From an uncultured Actinomycetes bacterium (GTDB taxonomy: Bacteria > Actinomycetota > Actinomycetes > Nanopelagicales > Nanopelagicaceae): 15,429 bases of DNA. The position numbers and the translations under genes are program-made. Numbering within the stretch: the stretch's first letter is position 1; every line of letters starts with the position of its first letter. The DNA is taken from the NCBI GenBank assembly GCA_903832395.1, contig CAILBF010000019.1:1-15429 (forward strand). Reading direction: 5' to 3'. The notes beneath the pieces were generated by a model that saw only the letters and a list, made by a program, of their open reading frames with translations, was not told where the DNA came from and did no database searches. Shown here one piece after another: positions 13,341 to 15,429 of the stretch.

Positions 13341-14366
13341 TTAACCAAAGAAAATCTCGGCCTCCTGGTATCGCTCTAGTGGAACTAACTTCAACTTTTC
13401 AGTAGCCGATACCAGCGGTACTCGCACGATATCTGTGCCGTGTAGCGCCACCATCTTGCCCCAATCGCCTTCATGGGCGGCCGTGATGGCATGTAGACCA
13501 AAACGAGTAGCAAGAACACGGTCAAAAGCCGTTGGACTTCCACCACGTTGAATGTGTCCTAAGACAGATGTCCGTGCCTCTTTGCCAGTCTTGGCCTCAA
13601 TCTGCTCGGCTAACCAATCCCCGATTCCCGCGAGCTTTACATGACCGAAGGAATCCAAAGTTTGATCTTTAACTGCCATATCGCCATCTTGTGGAATTGC
13701 ACCTTCAGCAATGACAATAATCGGTGCGTAGTGAGACTTAAATCGTGACTCGACCCATTCGCAGACTTTATCAATTGAAAACTTTTGTTCAGGAATCAAA
13801 ATACATGCGGCACCTCCTGCAAGACCGGCATGGAGTGCAATCCATCCAGCATGACGGCCCATAACTTCAACAATTAGTGCGCGATGATGCGATTCAGCAG
13901 TTGTATGCAGGCGATCTATCGCCTCTACTGCAATGTTTACTGCGGTATCGAAACCAAATGTGTAGTCAGTATTATTTAAATCATTATCGATTGTCTTTGG
14001 AACACCTACAACTTTTACGCCTAGTGAATCAAGTTTGGTTGCAACGCCAAGTGTGTCTTCTCCGCCAATTGCAATGAGCGCATCGATTCCAGCTTTAGCT
14101 AAATTCTCTTTAATCTTCTCGACGCCACCCTCAATTTTAAAGGGGTTGGTACGCGATGATCCCAAAATAGTTCCGCCCCGAGGCAAGATGCCCCGTGTAG
14201 TTTCAAGCGTTAGCGGCATTGTTAAGCCATCCAACGGGCCTTTCCAGCCATCACGAAAACCAACAAACTCATGTCCGTACTCTTTAACGCCTTTGCGGAC
14301 AACTGCACGAATAACTGCATTTAATCCTGGGCAATCTCCACCACCAGTGAGCACACCTATACGCAT
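13341..14366 (-). CDS. pfp: 6-phosphofructokinase, probably pyrophosphate-dependent
   Basis: This 341-residue enzyme phosphorylates fructose 6-phosphate at C1. Blocks: MRIGVLTGGGDCPGLNAVIRA (phosphoryl-donor loop, first 21 residues), SSRTNP, AIGGEDTLGVA, VPKTIDNDL with catalytic Asp127, and VMGRHAGWIALHAG. Family knowledge: Gly at position 104 goes with ATP use, while Asp104 together with Lys124 goes with pyrophosphate use, as in Amycolatopsis methanolica. Here position 104 is Asp (GGED) and 124 is Lys (PKTIDND), so PPi is the likely donor and the reaction would be reversible. The start at ATG 14366 is favoured over one four codons upstream because GGTGGAG lies 6 bases before it. Transcribed divergently from xylulokinase. 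Confidence 0.9.
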   Translation of the reverse strand: MRIGVLTGGGDCPGLNAVIRAVVRKGVKEYGHEFVGFRDGWKGPLDGLTMPLTLETTRGILPRGGTILGSSRTNPFKIEGGVEKIKENLAKAGIDALIAIGGEDTLGVATKLDSLGVKVVGVPKTIDNDLNNTDYTFGFDTAVNIAVEAIDRLHTTAESHHRALIVEVMGRHAGWIALHAGLAGGAACILIPEQKFSIDKVCEWVESRFKSHYAPIIVIAEGAIPQDGDMAVKDQTLDSFGHVKLAGIGDWLAEQIEAKTGKEARTSVLGHIQRGGSPTAFDRVLATRFGLHAITAAHEGDWGKMVALHGTDIVRVPLVSATEKLKLVPLERYQEAEIFFG

Positions 14367-14372
14367 TTTAAA

Positions 14373-14379
14373 CTCCACC
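14373..14379 (-). promoter_or_regulatory. Ribosome binding site of the phosphofructokinase gene
   Basis: GGTGGAG on the minus strand ends 6 bases before ATG 14366. This decides between that ATG and the in-frame ATG at 14378, which overlaps the site itself. Confidence 0.65.
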
Positions 14380-14424
14380 TAGAAATATTTAAGTTTCGGC
14401 TTGGGCGCAACGATCAAAATAGCC

Positions 14425-14434
14425 CCACCGGTGG
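14425..14434. repeat. Perfect 10-base palindrome in the pfp-xylB gap, possible operator
   Basis: CCACCGGTGG is a perfect inverted repeat in the 101-base divergent region. It lies 21 bases upstream of the xylB -10 candidate, where a regulator could act on either gene. No regulator gene is adjacent in the window, so the role is a guess. Nothing else recognisable was seen in this gap besides the flanking ribosome site and the -10. Confidence 0.3.
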
Positions 14435-14455
14435 TCAACGCTGACTAGGACAGTC

Positions 14456-14461
14456 TAGCCT
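14456..14461 (+). promoter_or_regulatory. -10 element of xylulokinase gene (leaderless)
   Basis: TAGCCT is followed by exactly 6 bases and the ATG at 14468; no Shine-Dalgarno is present. Confidence 0.5.
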
Positions 14462-14467
14462 TGCACC

Positions 14468-15429
14468 ATGACCAATTCAGACATCATTGCCGGCGTGGAC
14501 TCGTCCACTCAATCGGTAAAAGTAGTTATTCGTGATGCCAATACTGGCCAACTACTGCGTGAGGGACGTGCACCGCACCCGCATGGCACCGAAGTTGATC
14601 CCGCCCTTTGGAAATCGGCGTTAGATGTGGCAATTGCGCAAGCCGGCGGACTTGATGGAGTGCGTGCAATATCCATCGCTGGCCAACAGCATGGAATGGT
14701 TGCCCTCGATAGTGATGGAGAAGTTATTCGCCCAGCACTCCTTTGGAATGACACGCGATCGGCGCAAGCGGCCCTTGACTTAAATCGTGAAGAAGGCGGA
14801 GATGCAGAGATTGCCAGAAAAGTTGGCTCAGTATTAGTTGCATCTTTTACCGCTTCAAAACTTCGATGGATGGCAGACCACGAAGCAGAAAACGCCGCCA
14901 AAGTTGCATCTGTTGCACTTCCCCATGATTGGCTCTCATGGCAGTTACAAGGTGGAAAAGATTTTAATAAATTGTTTACAGATCGCAGTGATGCCTCCGG
15001 GACTGGATATTTCGATCCAACTACATCTCATTATCGCGAAGATATCGTTCGCCTTGCATTGCGACATGATTCAGAAGTCACGCTTCCAAGAATTATTCTC
15101 CCTAATGAATTTGGTGGAGTTACCAGCACCGGAATCCCCATCGCCGCAGGAGCTGGTGATAACGCTGGTGCCGCCTTAGGAGTTCAAGCCCAGCCTGGCG
15201 ACGTAGTTATCTCACTGGGTACCAGTGGAACTGCCTTTGCAGTATCTGATACACCGACGCATGATCCAAGCGGGGCCGTTGCGGGTTTTGCCGATGCAAC
15301 GGGTCGATTTTTGCCACTGGTTTGTACACTCAACGCTGCACGAATCCTCGATGCCGCAACACAAATCTTAGGTAAGACACATCTAGAAGTTGGGGAACTT
15401 GCTTTGAGTACGTCAGCTGGTGCGCATGG
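14468..15429 (+). CDS. xylB: Xylulokinase (FGGY family), 5' part, runs off right edge
   Basis: The first 320 codons are present. The enzyme phosphorylates D-xylulose to xylulose 5-phosphate for the pentose phosphate pathway. Blocks: IIAGVDSSTQSVKVVIRD (residues 6-23, ATP-phosphate loop with Asp11), SIAGQQHGMV (69-78, sugar-binding QQHGM), LLWNDTR (91-97), TDRSDASGTGYFD (171-183), GAGDNAGAALG (228-238, catalytic Asp231) and VISLGTSGTAFAV. The QQHGM and TDRSDASGTGYFD segments favour xylulokinase over glycerol or gluconate kinase. The second ATP-binding motif and C-terminus are outside the window. ATG 14468 follows TAGCCT by 6 bases. A similar sugar kinase of the same family remains possible. 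Confidence 0.9.
   Translation, partial: MTNSDIIAGVDSSTQSVKVVIRDANTGQLLREGRAPHPHGTEVDPALWKSALDVAIAQAGGLDGVRAISIAGQQHGMVALDSDGEVIRPALLWNDTRSAQAALDLNREEGGDAEIARKVGSVLVASFTASKLRWMADHEAENAAKVASVALPHDWLSWQLQGGKDFNKLFTDRSDASGTGYFDPTTSHYREDIVRLALRHDSEVTLPRIILPNEFGGVTSTGIPIAAGAGDNAGAALGVQAQPGDVVISLGTSGTAFAVSDTPTHDPSGAVAGFADATGRFLPLVCTLNAARILDAATQILGKTHLEVGELALSTSAGAH

Noticed and set aside
14509..14901. Minus-strand open frame of 130 codons inside xylB
   Set aside because: Antisense to conserved FGGY motifs; Ala/Ser/Arg-rich composition typical of a shadow frame.

Overview
The window looks like chromosomal DNA of a small-genome actinobacterium. The best guess is the freshwater Nanopelagicales (acI) group. 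This is inferred from five things: a moderate, somewhat AT-leaning base composition; actinobacterial versions of the genes (class II DAHP synthase, PASTA-type PknL kinase, two-subunit lycopene cyclase, FGGY xylulokinase); very tight packing with overlapping genes; frequent GTG starts; and many start codons lying 6-7 bases after a TAnnnT -10 hexamer, the mark of leaderless mRNAs. No mobile element, tRNA, rRNA, CRISPR array or phage gene was seen. No gene-free stretch exceeds about 112 bases.

Layout. 1-1003 (minus): metF followed by the start of a CDP-alcohol phosphatidyltransferase that runs off the left edge. 1026-5605: a carotenoid block split into three transcription units: crtE-crtI (plus), crtB (plus) and crtYc-crtYd (minus). 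A yeast-Fcy1-like cytosine deaminase (minus) sits between crtI and crtB. The block should convert prenyl diphosphates to GGPP, phytoene, lycopene and a cyclised carotene such as beta-carotene. No carotene-cleaving or rhodopsin gene is present here. 5626-6768: a TPP riboswitch controlling a PnuC-type transporter (PnuT, thiamine) whose 3' end overlaps a small P-loop kinase. 6820-11491 (plus): pknL (Ser/Thr kinase with four PASTA repeats), nfo (endonuclease IV), an EamA exporter and ltaE (threonine aldolase). 11468-14366 (minus): ogt, the class II DAHP synthase and a phosphofructokinase whose residues point to pyrophosphate as phosphoryl donor. 14468-end (plus): 5' part of xylulokinase.

The order metF / GGPP synthase / pknL / DAHP synthase recalls the Mycobacterium tuberculosis Rv2172c-Rv2178c neighbourhood, with carotenoid and thiamine genes in between. 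The most notable observations are: (a) divergent gene pairs whose -10 boxes overlap on opposite strands in palindromic sequence, giving extremely compact two-way promoters; (b) a riboswitch-controlled thiamine transporter coupled to an unassigned kinase that may trap the imported vitamin by phosphorylation; (c) a likely PPi-dependent PFK; and (d) convergent genes that abut or overlap, leaving no room for ordinary terminators.
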